The notes beneath the pieces were generated by a model. That model saw only the letters and a list, made by a program, of their open reading frames with translations, was not told where the DNA came from and ran no database searches. Made by a program: the position numbers and the translations under genes. A stretch of 60,705 nucleotides of DNA from Ruminococcus flavefaciens (GTDB lineage Bacteria > Bacillota > Clostridia > Oscillospirales > Ruminococcaceae): the NCBI GenBank assembly GCA_902760805.1, contig CACWHY010000014.1:1-60705 (forward strand), written 5' to 3'. This document shows, piece by piece, positions 15,304-24,392 of the stretch (the first letter of the stretch is position 1; each line of letters opens with the position of its first letter).

Positions 15304-16628
15304 GGCGTTTCATCATCGGCGGCACCAAAAGCGGCTGCGGAAAGACCACTGTGACCTGCGCTGTGCTGGCGGCTCTCAAACGGCGAAATATAGCGGTCTC
15401 TGCCGTAAAGTGCGGCCCGGATTATATCGATCCCATGTTCCACAGGAGGGCGATCGGCGTTGATTCACACAATCTGGACAGCTTTTTCTGCGAAAGAGAC
15501 ACAGTGCTTGGTCTCCTTGAGGAGTACGGGAGAAATGCCTATGTTTCGGTCATCGAGGGGGTCATGGGTTACTACGACGGTGAGGCCGGCAGCGCTTATT
15601 CTCTCTCTGAAATGACGGAAACTCCGGCGGTGATCGTCATTGACTGCAAGGGCATGAGCAACTCCATTGGCGCAGTGATGAGCGGCTTTCTCCGCTATCG
15701 CCCAAATCGGATCGCCGGCTTTATTTTTGACCAACTTCCGGAGAAGCTGATCCCTCTGGCGAAGAAGCTCTGTCAGGAGCTGGAAACCAAGTATTTCGGC
15801 TGTCTTCCAAAGACGGATCTCACCTTGGAGAGCCGGCATCTGGGGCTGGTCACCGCCGACGAGATCGCTGACATCCATGCAAAGCTGCGGAAGCTGGGGG
15901 AGCTGGCCGAGGAGCACATCTGCATAGACGAGCTGCTTGATCTGGGCGAAAAGCCTCTTCCCGAGCACAGAGCTCCCGAAATACCGCTGTTTCAGAATGC
16001 TCCGACTATTGCCGCTGCGAAGGACAGAGCCTTCTGCTTTATCTATCAGGAAAACATAGAGCTGCTCGAAAAAATGGGGTGCAGGATAGAGTATTTCTCG
16101 CCCCTTTATGACAGCTCAGTTCCGAAAGCAGACGGGCTGATCCTCTGCGGAGGCTACCCCGAGCTTTACGCAGAGCAGCTTTCACAAAACAAGTCCATGC
16201 TTGCGGACGTGAAGCGCCTGATCTCCGGCGGTATGCCCACGATTGCGGAGTGCGGCGGATTTATGTACCTGCACCATGAGCTCACCGACAAGAACGGCCG
16301 GACATTCCCCATGGCAGGCGTTATAAACGGGCGAGCCTTTCCAACTGAGAGGCTGCAAAGATTTGGCTATATCACGCTGAAAGGATCCTCTGACAGCCTG
16401 CTGCTGAGAGCTGGCGGCTCCCTCAGAGCCCATGAGTTCCACTATTGGGAGAGCACCTGCTGCGGCGAGGCTCTGACAGCAGAAAAGTCCGACGGCAGAA
16501 GCTGGGAGTGCTGCCACACAAGCGAGAGCCTGTACGCTGGCTTTCCCCATATCTACTTCTATTCCGATGTGGGATCAGCGGCCGGGTTTGTGAGAAAATG
16601 TATTAGCTACGGAGAAAACAATGGATAG
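15300..16628 (+). CDS. cbiA: Cobyrinate a,c-diamide synthase
   Basis: 442 aa. CbiA uses ATP and glutamine to amidate the a and c side chains of cobyrinic acid. The N-terminal ATPase has a P-loop-like IIGGTKSGCGKTTVTCAV and KCGPDYIDPMFH. The C-terminal GATase1-like domain has the catalytic Cys in TIAECGGFMYLHHEL and a His in RAHEFHYWEST. The ATG at 15300 (ATGA overlap with cbiET) follows GGGAGG; an upstream in-frame ATG is less likely. Confidence 0.95.
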   Translation: MRRFIIGGTKSGCGKTTVTCAVLAALKRRNIAVSAVKCGPDYIDPMFHRRAIGVDSHNLDSFFCERDTVLGLLEEYGRNAYVSVIEGVMGYYDGEAGSAYSLSEMTETPAVIVIDCKGMSNSIGAVMSGFLRYRPNRIAGFIFDQLPEKLIPLAKKLCQELETKYFGCLPKTDLTLESRHLGLVTADEIADIHAKLRKLGELAEEHICIDELLDLGEKPLPEHRAPEIPLFQNAPTIAAAKDRAFCFIYQENIELLEKMGCRIEYFSPLYDSSVPKADGLILCGGYPELYAEQLSQNKSMLADVKRLISGGMPTIAECGGFMYLHHELTDKNGRTFPMAGVINGRAFPTERLQRFGYITLKGSSDSLLLRAGGSLRAHEFHYWESTCCGEALTAEKSDGRSWECCHTSESLYAGFPHIYFYSDVGSAAGFVRKCISYGENNG

Positions 16629-17670
16629 GATAAGAAGGATCACACCTGCCGATAAAGCTGCGTATATTGCGGCAAAGGAGCGCTGGGACAGCATAGCGAA
16701 GCCCCTGGGCAGCTTTGGGCTGCTGGAAGAGATGATACAGAAGATCGCTGCCATTCAGGGCAGTCCCCATGTGGACATCTCTTCACGGACAGCCGTGGTG
16801 ATGTGCGCAGATCATGGGGTGGTCTGCGAGGGGGTAACTCAGTGCGGACAGGAGGTCACGGCAGAGTGCGCAAAAGCCATTGCAGATGGACGGTCAAATG
16901 TCAACGCAGTGGCTTCGGCCTTCGGTGCTGACGTGATCGCAGTTGATGTGGGCATTGCGGCGGAGGTCAGCTGCGACAAGCTGATCGGGCGCAAGGTGGT
17001 CAGCGGCACAAGAAATATGGCCGCCGAAAGCGCCATGACTCCGGCAGAAACTGAGCAGGCTATACAAGTGGGGATGAACACTGCTCAGGAGCTGGCTAGA
17101 AGAGGCACAAAGCTCATCATTTCAGGAGAAATGGGCATCGGCAACACCACCTCGGCTTCGGCCATAGCCTCAGTTTTGCTGGGACTGCCCCCGGAGAAGG
17201 TCACCGGCAGAGGTGCAGGGCTTTCCACAGAGGGGCTGCAAAAAAAGATCGCTGCGATCCGCAGGGCGATACAAGTGAACTGTCCTTCAGCCGATGAGCC
17301 TCTGGAGCTGCTGCAAAAGCTGGGCGGAGCCGAGATCGCCGCTATGACGGGGCTTTTCCTGGGAGGAGCCTGCTGCAAGATCCCCGTGATCATCGACGGA
17401 GTGATCTCCTCAGCGGCCGCAGCCATCGCATATTCGATCCAGCCCTTGTGCAGGGAGTATATGCTGGCCAGTCACAGCTCAGGGGAGCCTGCCGGAGAAG
17501 GTCTACTTGCATACTGCGGCCTGAAGGCTCCCATAAATGCAGGCCTTCGTCTTGGAGAGGGCACAGGCGGACTTCTGCTGGTGCCGCTTCTGGACGGAGC
17601 TCTTGCCCTCTACAACAACTCCCACAGATTTGACGAAACAGGGATAGAAAGGTATGTTGAACAGAAATGA
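16621..17670 (+). CDS. cobT: Nicotinate-nucleotide:dimethylbenzimidazole phosphoribosyltransferase
   Basis: 349 aa, full length. CobT activates the lower-ligand base (DMB or another benzimidazole/phenolic base) as alpha-ribazole phosphate. Conserved segments include KPLGSFGLLEEMIQKIAAIQ, VVMCADHGVVCEGV, GEMGIGNTTSASAIAS and the C-terminal LGEGTGGLLLVPLLDGA carrying the catalytic Glu. It overlaps cbiA by 8 nt and cobU by 4 nt. Confidence 0.96.
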   Translation: MDRIRRITPADKAAYIAAKERWDSIAKPLGSFGLLEEMIQKIAAIQGSPHVDISSRTAVVMCADHGVVCEGVTQCGQEVTAECAKAIADGRSNVNAVASAFGADVIAVDVGIAAEVSCDKLIGRKVVSGTRNMAAESAMTPAETEQAIQVGMNTAQELARRGTKLIISGEMGIGNTTSASAIASVLLGLPPEKVTGRGAGLSTEGLQKKIAAIRRAIQVNCPSADEPLELLQKLGGAEIAAMTGLFLGGACCKIPVIIDGVISSAAAAIAYSIQPLCREYMLASHSSGEPAGEGLLAYCGLKAPINAGLRLGEGTGGLLLVPLLDGALALYNNSHRFDETGIERYVEQK

Positions 17671-18188
17671 TCACCCTTGTTACAGGCGGCTCAAAGTGCG
17701 GAAAATCCAGCTTTGCCGAGAGGATCCTTGACGGCTTTCACGGAAGGAAAATCTACATCGCCACCATGGAGCCCTTCGGTGCGGACGCATTTGAGGCCAT
17801 AGACCGCCACCGGAAAATGCGCCGGGGGAAGGGCTTTGAAACGGTGGAAAGATACACAGATCTTCATGAGCTCTCCCTTCCGGCAGGGTCTGGGGTCTTG
17901 CTGGAATGTGTGGGGAATCTCTGCGCAAACGAGATGTTCCGGGAGGGGGAGATCCTTTGCCCCACGGACAAGGTGCTCAAAGGCGTAAGGGCGGTCGCAG
18001 AGCAGGTCTCAGAGCTGGTGATCGTCACAAACCAGGTGGGCAGCGACGGTATCACTTACTCTGAGGGAACATCGCTGTATATACGCTTTCTCGGCCAGAT
18101 CAACCGCTCTATGGCAGAGCTGGCAGACAACGTGATCGAGTGCGTTTACGGTATACCGATCGTGCTGAAAGGAGAACTGCCATGCTGA
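17667..18188 (+). CDS. cobU: Adenosylcobinamide kinase / guanylyltransferase
   Basis: 173 aa. The P-loop TLVTGGSKCGKSSFAERI begins the protein. The guanylylated His region is RHRKMRRGKGFETVER, and LVIVTNQVGSDGITYSEGTS is the usual late motif, with N in place of the commoner E of TNEVG. CobU phosphorylates and GMP-activates adenosylcobinamide before ring assembly. It overlaps cobS by 7 nt. A shorter relative follows at 18943-19326. Confidence 0.92.
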   Translation: MITLVTGGSKCGKSSFAERILDGFHGRKIYIATMEPFGADAFEAIDRHRKMRRGKGFETVERYTDLHELSLPAGSGVLLECVGNLCANEMFREGEILCPTDKVLKGVRAVAEQVSELVIVTNQVGSDGITYSEGTSLYIRFLGQINRSMAELADNVIECVYGIPIVLKGELPC

Positions 18189-18949
18189 GATCTTTGCTGT
18201 CGGCCTTCCTCATGTACTCACGTATACCAGTTCCAATGGTGGAGTGGAAGGAGGAAAACCGCCGCTATTCACTGGGCTTTTTCCCTCTTATCGGAGCAGT
18301 CATCGGCGGACTGCTGCTGGGTTGGAGGTATGCCTGTGATGCCCTTGAGATAGGCCAGTTTCTTTTTGCGTCAGGTGCAGTCCTCATCCCTGTCCTCGTG
18401 ACGGGAGGGATCCATTTGGACGGATTTTGCGACGTTTGCGACGCAAGAGCCTCCTACGCTGACCGGGAGAAGCGCCTTGAGATCATGTCGGATCCCCACA
18501 TCGGATCCTTTGCCGTTATGAAGCTGAGCCTGTATCTTTTGGCTCAGGCCGGGCTGTTTTCTCAGGTGAAGACTTTGAGGACAGCAGCTGTGATCGCCTG
18601 CGGATATGTTCTGTCAAGGGCGCTCAGCGGCCTGTCTGCGGTCATGTTCAGGTCGGCCAAAAGCGGCGGAGCTCTCCAGAGCTTTGTTCGTCCGGCACAT
18701 AAAAGGATCACAGCGGCCATGGTGCTGCTTTTCGGCATAGTCAGCGCAATTGGGGCAGTTTTGATCTGGCCTGTCTGCGGAGTTCCTGCTGTGGCTGCGG
18801 CGGCTGCGGTGCTGATCTGGCACAGATACTCCTCATACCGGGACTTTGGCGGAGTTACAGGAGATCTGTGCGGCTGGTTTTTGCAAATGTGCGAGATCAT
18901 GATGCTGGCGGCAGTTATTTTTTCGGAAAGGATAATAAGGCTATGGTAA
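18182..18949 (+). CDS. cobS: Adenosylcobinamide-GDP ribazoletransferase
   Basis: 255 aa integral membrane protein with about six hydrophobic segments. It joins GDP-cobinamide and alpha-ribazole(-phosphate). The family motif GGIHLDGFCDVCDARAS (metal-binding Asp residues) and EIMSDPHIGSFAVM are present. The ATG at 18182 was chosen over an upstream in-frame start because it gives the standard MLRSLLSAFLMYSRIPVP N-terminus. It overlaps the next gene by 7 nt. Confidence 0.94.
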   Translation: MLRSLLSAFLMYSRIPVPMVEWKEENRRYSLGFFPLIGAVIGGLLLGWRYACDALEIGQFLFASGAVLIPVLVTGGIHLDGFCDVCDARASYADREKRLEIMSDPHIGSFAVMKLSLYLLAQAGLFSQVKTLRTAAVIACGYVLSRALSGLSAVMFRSAKSGGALQSFVRPAHKRITAAMVLLFGIVSAIGAVLIWPVCGVPAVAAAAAVLIWHRYSSYRDFGGVTGDLCGWFLQMCEIMMLAAVIFSERIIRLW

Positions 18950-19326
18950 TGATAACAGGAGGGGCTTATCAGGGGAAAACTGCCTGTGCTGTGGGAAATT
19001 TCGGCATTTCTCAGGACGAGATCATCAGCGGCAGGAGCTGCACGCCCCATGAGGCCATGTCCGCAAAATGTATCACCGATCTTCAGGAGCTCCTCCGCAG
19101 GCTGGGCGATGGCTCAGTGGCCTTTACCCAGGAGCTCTGCCGCCGAAACAGCTCCGCAGTCATCATTATGGAGGAGATCGGCTGCGGCATCGTCCCCATG
19201 GAAAAGAGCGAGAGAGTTTGGCGTGAGAACGTGGGGCGCTGCGGCTGTATCATCGCAGCTAGCTCCGAAACAGTGGTAAGAATGGTCTGCGGGATCCCCA
19301 CTGCGATAAAGGGAGAAATGCCATGA
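18943..19326 (+). CDS. Short CobU-like P-loop protein
   Basis: 127 aa, about 50 residues shorter than CobU. It keeps the P-loop MITGGAYQGKTACAV and the C-terminal block EEIGCGIVPMEKSERVWREN, which matches the NEVG-GIVP-R pattern of CobU better than the full-length cobU upstream does, and it ends IPTAIKGEMP. The central part with the guanylylated-His helix is shortened and no RHRxxR motif is visible. It lies between cobS and cobC with 7- and 4-nt overlaps. It may be a specialised kinase-only or regulatory partner of CobU; function is inferred. Confidence 0.75.
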   Translation: MVMITGGAYQGKTACAVGNFGISQDEIISGRSCTPHEAMSAKCITDLQELLRRLGDGSVAFTQELCRRNSSAVIIMEEIGCGIVPMEKSERVWRENVGRCGCIIAASSETVVRMVCGIPTAIKGEMP

Positions 19327-19883
19327 GGATGCTGTTTATCCGCCACGGCCTGACCGCAGGAAATCTCCAAAAGCGCTACATCGGACGAACTGACCAGCCC
19401 CTCTGCCAAGAGGGGATAGACCGCCTCAAAAGCAAGGTTTATCCGCCCTGTCAGATCCTTGTGTGCAGCCCTATGGAGCGCTGCCTACAGACTGCGAAGA
19501 TCATTTTTCCTCAGCAGGAGATCATCACCGACAATGACCTGAGAGAGTGCGATTTTGGCAGATTTGAGGGGAAAAACTACACCGAGCTGTCAGGAGATCC
19601 CGACTATCAGCGTTGGATAGACAGCGGCGGGAATTTGCCTTTCCCCGGCGGCGAAAGCCCTCAGTCCTTCAAAGAAAGGTGCGTGAGAGCCTTTGGCCTC
19701 ATCGCCGAAAAATACAGAACATCGGGCTCTGTCTGCTTCGTAGTTCACGGGGGAACGATCATGTCGATCCTTGAAAAATACGCTGTTCCTGCCGGGAGCT
19801 ACTACGACTGGCACTGCGAAAACGGCTGCGGATACCTCTGTCAGTGGAACGGCTCAGAGCTTCACATAATGGAGAGAATATGA
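19323..19883 (+). CDS. cobC: Alpha-ribazole-phosphate phosphatase (histidine phosphatase family)
   Basis: 186 aa. The catalytic RHG (MLFIRHGLTAGN), ECDFGRFEGKNYTEL, and second His in VVHGGTIMSIL define the phosphoglycerate-mutase-like superfamily. In B12 operons this is CobC, which removes the 5'-phosphate from alpha-ribazole-P or adenosylcobalamin-P. The assignment rests on family plus location. It overlaps cbiB by 4 nt (ATGA). Confidence 0.9.
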   Translation: MRMLFIRHGLTAGNLQKRYIGRTDQPLCQEGIDRLKSKVYPPCQILVCSPMERCLQTAKIIFPQQEIITDNDLRECDFGRFEGKNYTELSGDPDYQRWIDSGGNLPFPGGESPQSFKERCVRAFGLIAEKYRTSGSVCFVVHGGTIMSILEKYAVPAGSYYDWHCENGCGYLCQWNGSELHIMERI

Positions 19884-20845
19884 AACTATTATTACCTGCA
19901 CTTCCCATAATATTGGGCTTTTTGCTGGACTGCGCCGTGGGAGACCCCTACAGCCTGCCCCACCCCATAAGGCTTATCGGCAAACTTATCAGCGCCTTGG
20001 AAGGGTTTGTGCGCAGGCGCTTTTCCGACCTGCGCAGGGGAGGAGTTTTCCTTGGGCTGACCGTCGTGATCCTTTCGACAGCAGCGCCTCTTTGCGCCCT
20101 CATCATCTGCTACCGGATCCATATCCTGCTTGGACTTGCCGCCGAGACCGTGCTGTGCTGCTATATGCTGGCGGCAAGGTGCCTCTGCAATGAGAGCATG
20201 AAGGTCTGCAAGGCTGCTGAAAATGGCGATACAGAGGCTGCCAGAAGTGCAGTTTCCATGATCGTGGGGCGAGACACAGCTGTTCTTGACCGTGACGGGA
20301 TCATTCGTGCGGCTGTTGAAACTGTGGCGGAAAACGCCTCTGACGGCGTGACTGCGCCTCTTTTCTTCATGGGACTTGGGGGAGCTGTGGGCGGTTTTTT
20401 TTACAAATCGGTGAACACCATGGATTCCATGATCGGCTATACGGACGAAAAATACGCCGATATCGGGCGGTTTGCGGCAAAGCTGGACGATGTGCTCAAC
20501 TTCATCCCCTCCCGGCTGACAGCTCTTCTCATGGCGGCGACAGCTCCTCTTTTTGGACTTGACGGCAGGAATTCTCTCCGCATTTGGAAGCGTGACAGGC
20601 GAAACCATGCAAGCCCTAACTCCGCACAGACCGAGTCTGCCTGCGCCGGAGCCCTCCACCTTAGGCTCGCAGGAGATGCCTGGTACTTCGGAAAGCTCCA
20701 CAAAAAGCCGTATATCGGCGATGATGACCGCCCCATAGAACCCGGTGACATTCGCCGTGCAAACCGGCTGATGTACGGCGCTTCGGTGCTGATGCTCCTT
20801 CTCTCAGCCGCAGCAAGATGTTTGATGATCGGAGGCCTTTTATGA
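19880..20845 (+). CDS. cbiB: Adenosylcobinamide-phosphate synthase
   Basis: 321 aa membrane protein. LDCAVGDPYSLPHPIRLIG at the N-terminus and VAENASDGVTAPLFF, KSVNTMDSMIGYTDEKYADIG in the middle are CbiB hallmarks. It attaches aminopropanol (phosphate) to adenosylcobyric acid. The ATG at 19880 overlaps the cobC stop; an upstream in-frame start is rejected. Its stop overlaps the next ATG (ATGA). Confidence 0.95.
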   Translation: MKLLLPALPIILGFLLDCAVGDPYSLPHPIRLIGKLISALEGFVRRRFSDLRRGGVFLGLTVVILSTAAPLCALIICYRIHILLGLAAETVLCCYMLAARCLCNESMKVCKAAENGDTEAARSAVSMIVGRDTAVLDRDGIIRAAVETVAENASDGVTAPLFFMGLGGAVGGFFYKSVNTMDSMIGYTDEKYADIGRFAAKLDDVLNFIPSRLTALLMAATAPLFGLDGRNSLRIWKRDRRNHASPNSAQTESACAGALHLRLAGDAWYFGKLHKKPYIGDDDRPIEPGDIRRANRLMYGASVLMLLLSAAARCLMIGGLL

Positions 20846-21876
20846 TCCAGCAGCATGGCGGAAATATTGACCGCCTCGAAAACATCCTCGATCTTTCGGC
20901 GAATATCAACCCTCTCGGGCTGCCGGAGAGGGTGAGAGCAGCGATCGCAGAGAGTATCCCTGACGCCGAGAGATATCCCGATCCGGGCTGCACTGTCCTG
21001 CGTGAACGGCTGGCGGACCTCGAGCAGATCCCGGCGGAGAACATAGTCTGCGGAAACGGCGCCGACGACCTGATCTTCCGGATAGTCCACGCTCTCAGGC
21101 CAAAAAAAGCTCTTGTCACAGCTCCCACGTTCAGCGAATACAGCCGTGCGCTGGCGGAAGCGGGCTGCGGAACTGACCTGCATTTTCTCAGGGAGGAACG
21201 GGGATTTGAGCTGACAGAGGAAATTCTCCAACAGCTTGACGAGAACGTTGACATTTGCTTTATCTGCACGCCGAATAATCCCACGGGCCGGCTCGCTGAC
21301 CCGGATCTGCTGGGGAAGATCGCCCGGAAATGCCTTGAAAACAGCACGATCCTTGTGTGTGATGAGTGCTTTCTTGGCTTCGCTGAGAACAGTCCGTATC
21401 TCAGTCTGAGGCAGTATCTCAACGACAGCTGCGTGATCCTAAAGGCCTTCACAAAGCTCTTTGCCATGCCGGGGATCAGGCTTGGCTGGGCCATTTGCGG
21501 CAGCAGCTCCCTTGCTAAGAGGATCGTGGAGAGCGGTCAGTTTTGGCCGGTGTCATCGCTGGCTCAGGCGGCAGGGATAGCTGCTCTTGACGAGGTGGGC
21601 TACCTTGGCAGAACAGTCCGGCTCATCGCTGAGGAAAGGCGTTTTCTTAGAGCTGAAATGGAGAAAATGGGCGTTAAGGTGTACGAATCACAGGCGAATT
21701 TCCTTCTTTTCAGGAGCCGCCCTGACCTGGGAGAAAAGCTGCTTGCTCAGGGGATCCTTATCCGGGATTGCAGGGCTTTTGCGGGGCTTTCACCGGGCTA
21801 TTACCGTATCGCAGTGCGGGATCATGAGGAAAATTCTGCGTTTTTGACCGGACTTAGGAGGTGCTTAAATGGCTAA
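20842..21876 (+). CDS. cobD: L-threonine-O-3-phosphate decarboxylase
   Basis: 344 aa, PLP-dependent fold type I aminotransferase family. LDLSANINPLGLPERVRAAI opens the protein, ICTPNNPTGRLAD follows, and the Schiff-base Lys lies in LKAFTKLFAMPGIRLGW. It makes (R)-1-aminopropan-2-ol phosphate, the nucleotide-loop linker used by CbiB, its immediate upstream neighbour. A HisC-like aminotransferase is the alternative by sequence; location favours CobD. The start at 20842 uses the ATGA overlap. Confidence 0.92.
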   Translation: MIQQHGGNIDRLENILDLSANINPLGLPERVRAAIAESIPDAERYPDPGCTVLRERLADLEQIPAENIVCGNGADDLIFRIVHALRPKKALVTAPTFSEYSRALAEAGCGTDLHFLREERGFELTEEILQQLDENVDICFICTPNNPTGRLADPDLLGKIARKCLENSTILVCDECFLGFAENSPYLSLRQYLNDSCVILKAFTKLFAMPGIRLGWAICGSSSLAKRIVESGQFWPVSSLAQAAGIAALDEVGYLGRTVRLIAEERRFLRAEMEKMGVKVYESQANFLLFRSRPDLGEKLLAQGILIRDCRAFAGLSPGYYRIAVRDHEENSAFLTGLRRCLNG

Positions 21877-23338
21877 AAGCATAATGCTGCAAGGGACCAT
21901 GTCCAACGTGGGCAAGAGCTTTCTCACTGCGGCGCTTTGCAGGATCCTGCGGCAGGACGGCTATTCAGTTGCCCCGTTCAAATCCCAGAACATGGCGCTG
22001 AATTCCTTCATCACTCCCGACGGTCTGGAGATCGGCAGAGCCCAGGCTTTGCAGGCTGAGGCCGCCGGACTTGAGCCCTCAGCCCTCATGAATCCCATTC
22101 TGCTCAAGCCCACCACCGACGTAGGCTCCCAAGTCATCGTCAACGGCAGGGTGCTCGGCAACATGAAGGCTGCCGAGTATTTTCGCCGAAAAAAGGAGCT
22201 TATCCCGGACATTATGAGAGCCTATGAAACGCTTTCGGCTCAGCACGACGTGATCGTTATCGAGGGCGCAGGAAGTCCCGTGGAGCTGAATTTGAAAAAG
22301 GACGACATCGTGAATATGGGGCTTGCGGAGCTGGTAAGATCCCCTGTGCTGCTGGTGGGCGACATCGACCGGGGAGGAGTTTTCGCCCAGCTGATCGGCA
22401 CTCTCACCCTGCTGGAAAGCAGCCAGCGTGAGCTGGTAAAGGGGCTTGTGGTGAACAAATTCCGGGGCGACATCTCCCTTTTCAGCGACGGGGTACAAAT
22501 TCTTGAGGAGCTCTCCTGCAAGAAGGTGGCAGGAGTGGTGCACTACATAAACTGCGACCTGGAGGACGAGGACAGCCTGTCCGAAAAGCTGGCGGCAAGG
22601 GATCTGAACGGGATCATCGACATCGCTGTGATCCGCCTGCCGAAGATCTCCAACTTCACCGACATGGACGTTTTTGGCCAGTATGAGGGAGTTTCTGTGC
22701 GGTATGTTTCAAGAGCCGGCGAGCTTGGAGACCCAGATCTGATCATAATTCCCGGCACAAAAAGCACTATCTCAGATATGCAGTGGCTGAGTGAGAGCGG
22801 TCTTGCCCGGGCGATAAAGGGCAGCTTTGACCGGCGGATCCCGGTCTTTGGCATCTGCGGAGGATATCAAATCATGGGCAGAACTGTGACTGATCCTCTT
22901 GGCAGCGAGTGCGGAGGCAGCGTGGCCGGCCTTGGTCTGCTGGACTGCGAAACTGTTTTCACCAGCGAAAAAAAGCAGACCCAGGTGAGGGGCAGATTTG
23001 GCGAAGTGACGGGCTTTTTCTCCTGTCTGTCGGGAGCTGAGTTTTACGGCTACGAAGTCCACATGGGCGTGACTGAAAACACAGGAACGGAGCTCACTGA
23101 CTGCGGAGGAGCGTTCAGCGGAAATGGAGCAGGCTGCTATGTACACGGCATTTTTGACAGCGCCGATGTGTCCGGCAGGCTGGTGAAGGAGCTCTACCGG
23201 CGCAAAGGCCTGACCTACAGCGGCAGCAGCTCCGACAGGCGTGAGTACCGGAGCGCTCAGCTCGATATCCTGGCCGAAAATGTGAGAAAGGCTCTTGATA
23301 TGGAGCTTATCCGCCGCATCATCGAGGAGGGTGTATGA
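21869..23338 (+). CDS. cbiP: Cobyric acid synthase
   Basis: 489 aa. CbiP/CobQ amidates the b, d, e and g side chains. The N-terminal dethiobiotin-synthetase-like domain has MLQGTMSNVGKSFLTAALC and FKSQNMALNSFITPDG; VLLVGDIDRGGVFAQLIGTL follows. The C-terminal GATase has the catalytic Cys in VFGICGGYQIMGR and His in YVHGIFD. Full length. It overlaps cobD by 8 nt and cbiC by 4 nt. Confidence 0.97.
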   Translation: MAKSIMLQGTMSNVGKSFLTAALCRILRQDGYSVAPFKSQNMALNSFITPDGLEIGRAQALQAEAAGLEPSALMNPILLKPTTDVGSQVIVNGRVLGNMKAAEYFRRKKELIPDIMRAYETLSAQHDVIVIEGAGSPVELNLKKDDIVNMGLAELVRSPVLLVGDIDRGGVFAQLIGTLTLLESSQRELVKGLVVNKFRGDISLFSDGVQILEELSCKKVAGVVHYINCDLEDEDSLSEKLAARDLNGIIDIAVIRLPKISNFTDMDVFGQYEGVSVRYVSRAGELGDPDLIIIPGTKSTISDMQWLSESGLARAIKGSFDRRIPVFGICGGYQIMGRTVTDPLGSECGGSVAGLGLLDCETVFTSEKKQTQVRGRFGEVTGFFSCLSGAEFYGYEVHMGVTENTGTELTDCGGAFSGNGAGCYVHGIFDSADVSGRLVKELYRRKGLTYSGSSSDRREYRSAQLDILAENVRKALDMELIRRIIEEGV

Positions 23339-23976
23339 ATTTAGAATATGTGCTTCCGGGGGACATCGAAAAACGCAGCTTTGAGATCATCGAGAGCGAG
23401 CTTGAGGCTGAGATCCCGGAAAAAATAAGGCCTGTAGTGCTGCGTGCGATCCACACTACCGCCGACTTTGACTATGCGAAAAACCTCTATTTTTCGGAAA
23501 ATATCATAGATAAGGCTCTTGAGGCTCTCAGCAGGGGAGCCCTTATCGTCACTGATACCAACATGGCGAAGGCCGGGATCAACAAGGCTGCCCTTGCCCG
23601 GCACGGCTGTCAGTGTCTGTGCTTTATGGCTGACCCTGATGTTGCCGAGAGCGCAAAGCAAAACGGCACCACCCGTGCGGCGGCTTCCGTGGATAAGGCT
23701 GTAAAGCTGGGAAGGCCGGTGATCTACGCCGTGGGGAATGCCCCCACTGCTCTTGTGCGTATCTGCGAGCATATTGAGACCGGAGACTTTTCTCCCCAGC
23801 TGGTCATAGGTGCTCCAGTAGGCTTCGTGAATGTGGTGCAGTCCAAGGAAATGCTTATCGCTTCGGGAGTTCCCTGCATAGTAGCAAGGGGTAGAAAGGG
23901 CGGGAGCGGCGTGGCTGCGGCGGTGTGCAACGCCCTGCTGTATATGCTTGACGACCAAAAAAGTTCCCAAAAGTGA
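23335..23976 (+). CDS. cbiC: Cobalt-precorrin-8 methylmutase
   Basis: 213 aa. CbiC moves the C11 methyl to C12, forming cobyrinic acid. RAIHTTADFDYAKNLYFS carries the catalytic His; VTDTNMAKAGINK and IYAVGNAPTALVRICEHI are family motifs, as is GAPVGFVNVVQSKE. Last gene of the biosynthetic operon; no clear terminator follows before the promoter at 24015. Confidence 0.96.
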   Translation: MNLEYVLPGDIEKRSFEIIESELEAEIPEKIRPVVLRAIHTTADFDYAKNLYFSENIIDKALEALSRGALIVTDTNMAKAGINKAALARHGCQCLCFMADPDVAESAKQNGTTRAAASVDKAVKLGRPVIYAVGNAPTALVRICEHIETGDFSPQLVIGAPVGFVNVVQSKEMLIASGVPCIVARGRKGGSGVAAAVCNALLYMLDDQKSSQK

Positions 23977-24014
23977 AACCAGATCGTAGCGAACGTATAA
24001 ATTGATGTTAGTGC

Positions 24015-24043
24015 TTGCAATTTGCAGAGCGTTCTGCTATAAT
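24015..24043 (+). promoter_or_regulatory. Promoter of the riboswitch-controlled operon
   Basis: TTGCAA (24015-24020), 17-bp spacer, TATAAT (24038-24043), about 35 nt before the cobalamin riboswitch. Confidence 0.7.
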
Positions 24044-24075
24044 ATTTTATGTTCATGAACAAGAATTTAATAAAG

Positions 24076-24245
24076 CAAACGGTGCCTCCTATGCCGGATC
24101 GGTATGCAGGAGGGTAAAAGGGAAGCAGGTGAAGGTCCTGCACGATCTCGTCACTGTAATTGCGGAGCGGTATGCAAAACGCCACTGAGCGATCGGGAAG
24201 GCTGTGTACTGCGCTGAGGCATAAGTCAGGAAACCTGCCGTTTTG
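24076..24245 (+). ncRNA. Cobalamin (adenosylcobalamin-type) riboswitch
   Basis: The conserved order is visible: GGTGCCTCC opening stem, AGGGTAAAAGGGAAGCAGGTG, GTCCTGC, CACTGTAATTGCGGAGC, GCCACTG, CGGGAAGGC and the B12 box AAGTCAGGAAACCTGCCG (about 24223-24240). It lies in the leader of the cbiK-transport operon. With the hairpin at 24327-24355 it should repress these genes when corrinoid is abundant. Confidence 0.95.
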
Positions 24246-24326
24246 TTGGTACACGACCGAAAAGGTCAAGGTCACGAGGTATTGATCGTACTGTTTTCAG
24301 GCTCTGGAAAGGGCCTGTTTGCAATG

Positions 24327-24355
24327 CCTTCTGCCTGTGCGGAGGGTATTTTTTG
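24327..24355 (+). terminator. Riboswitch expression-platform terminator
   Basis: A 7-bp stem (CCTTCTG / CGGAGGG, two wobble pairs) is followed by TATTTTTTG, between the riboswitch and the cbiK start. It suits transcriptional attenuation, although the long spacer after the aptamer could hold an antiterminator. Confidence 0.6.
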
Positions 24356-24392
24356 TTATGCGACCATGCCTTTCTTAGAAAGGAAGTTCATT

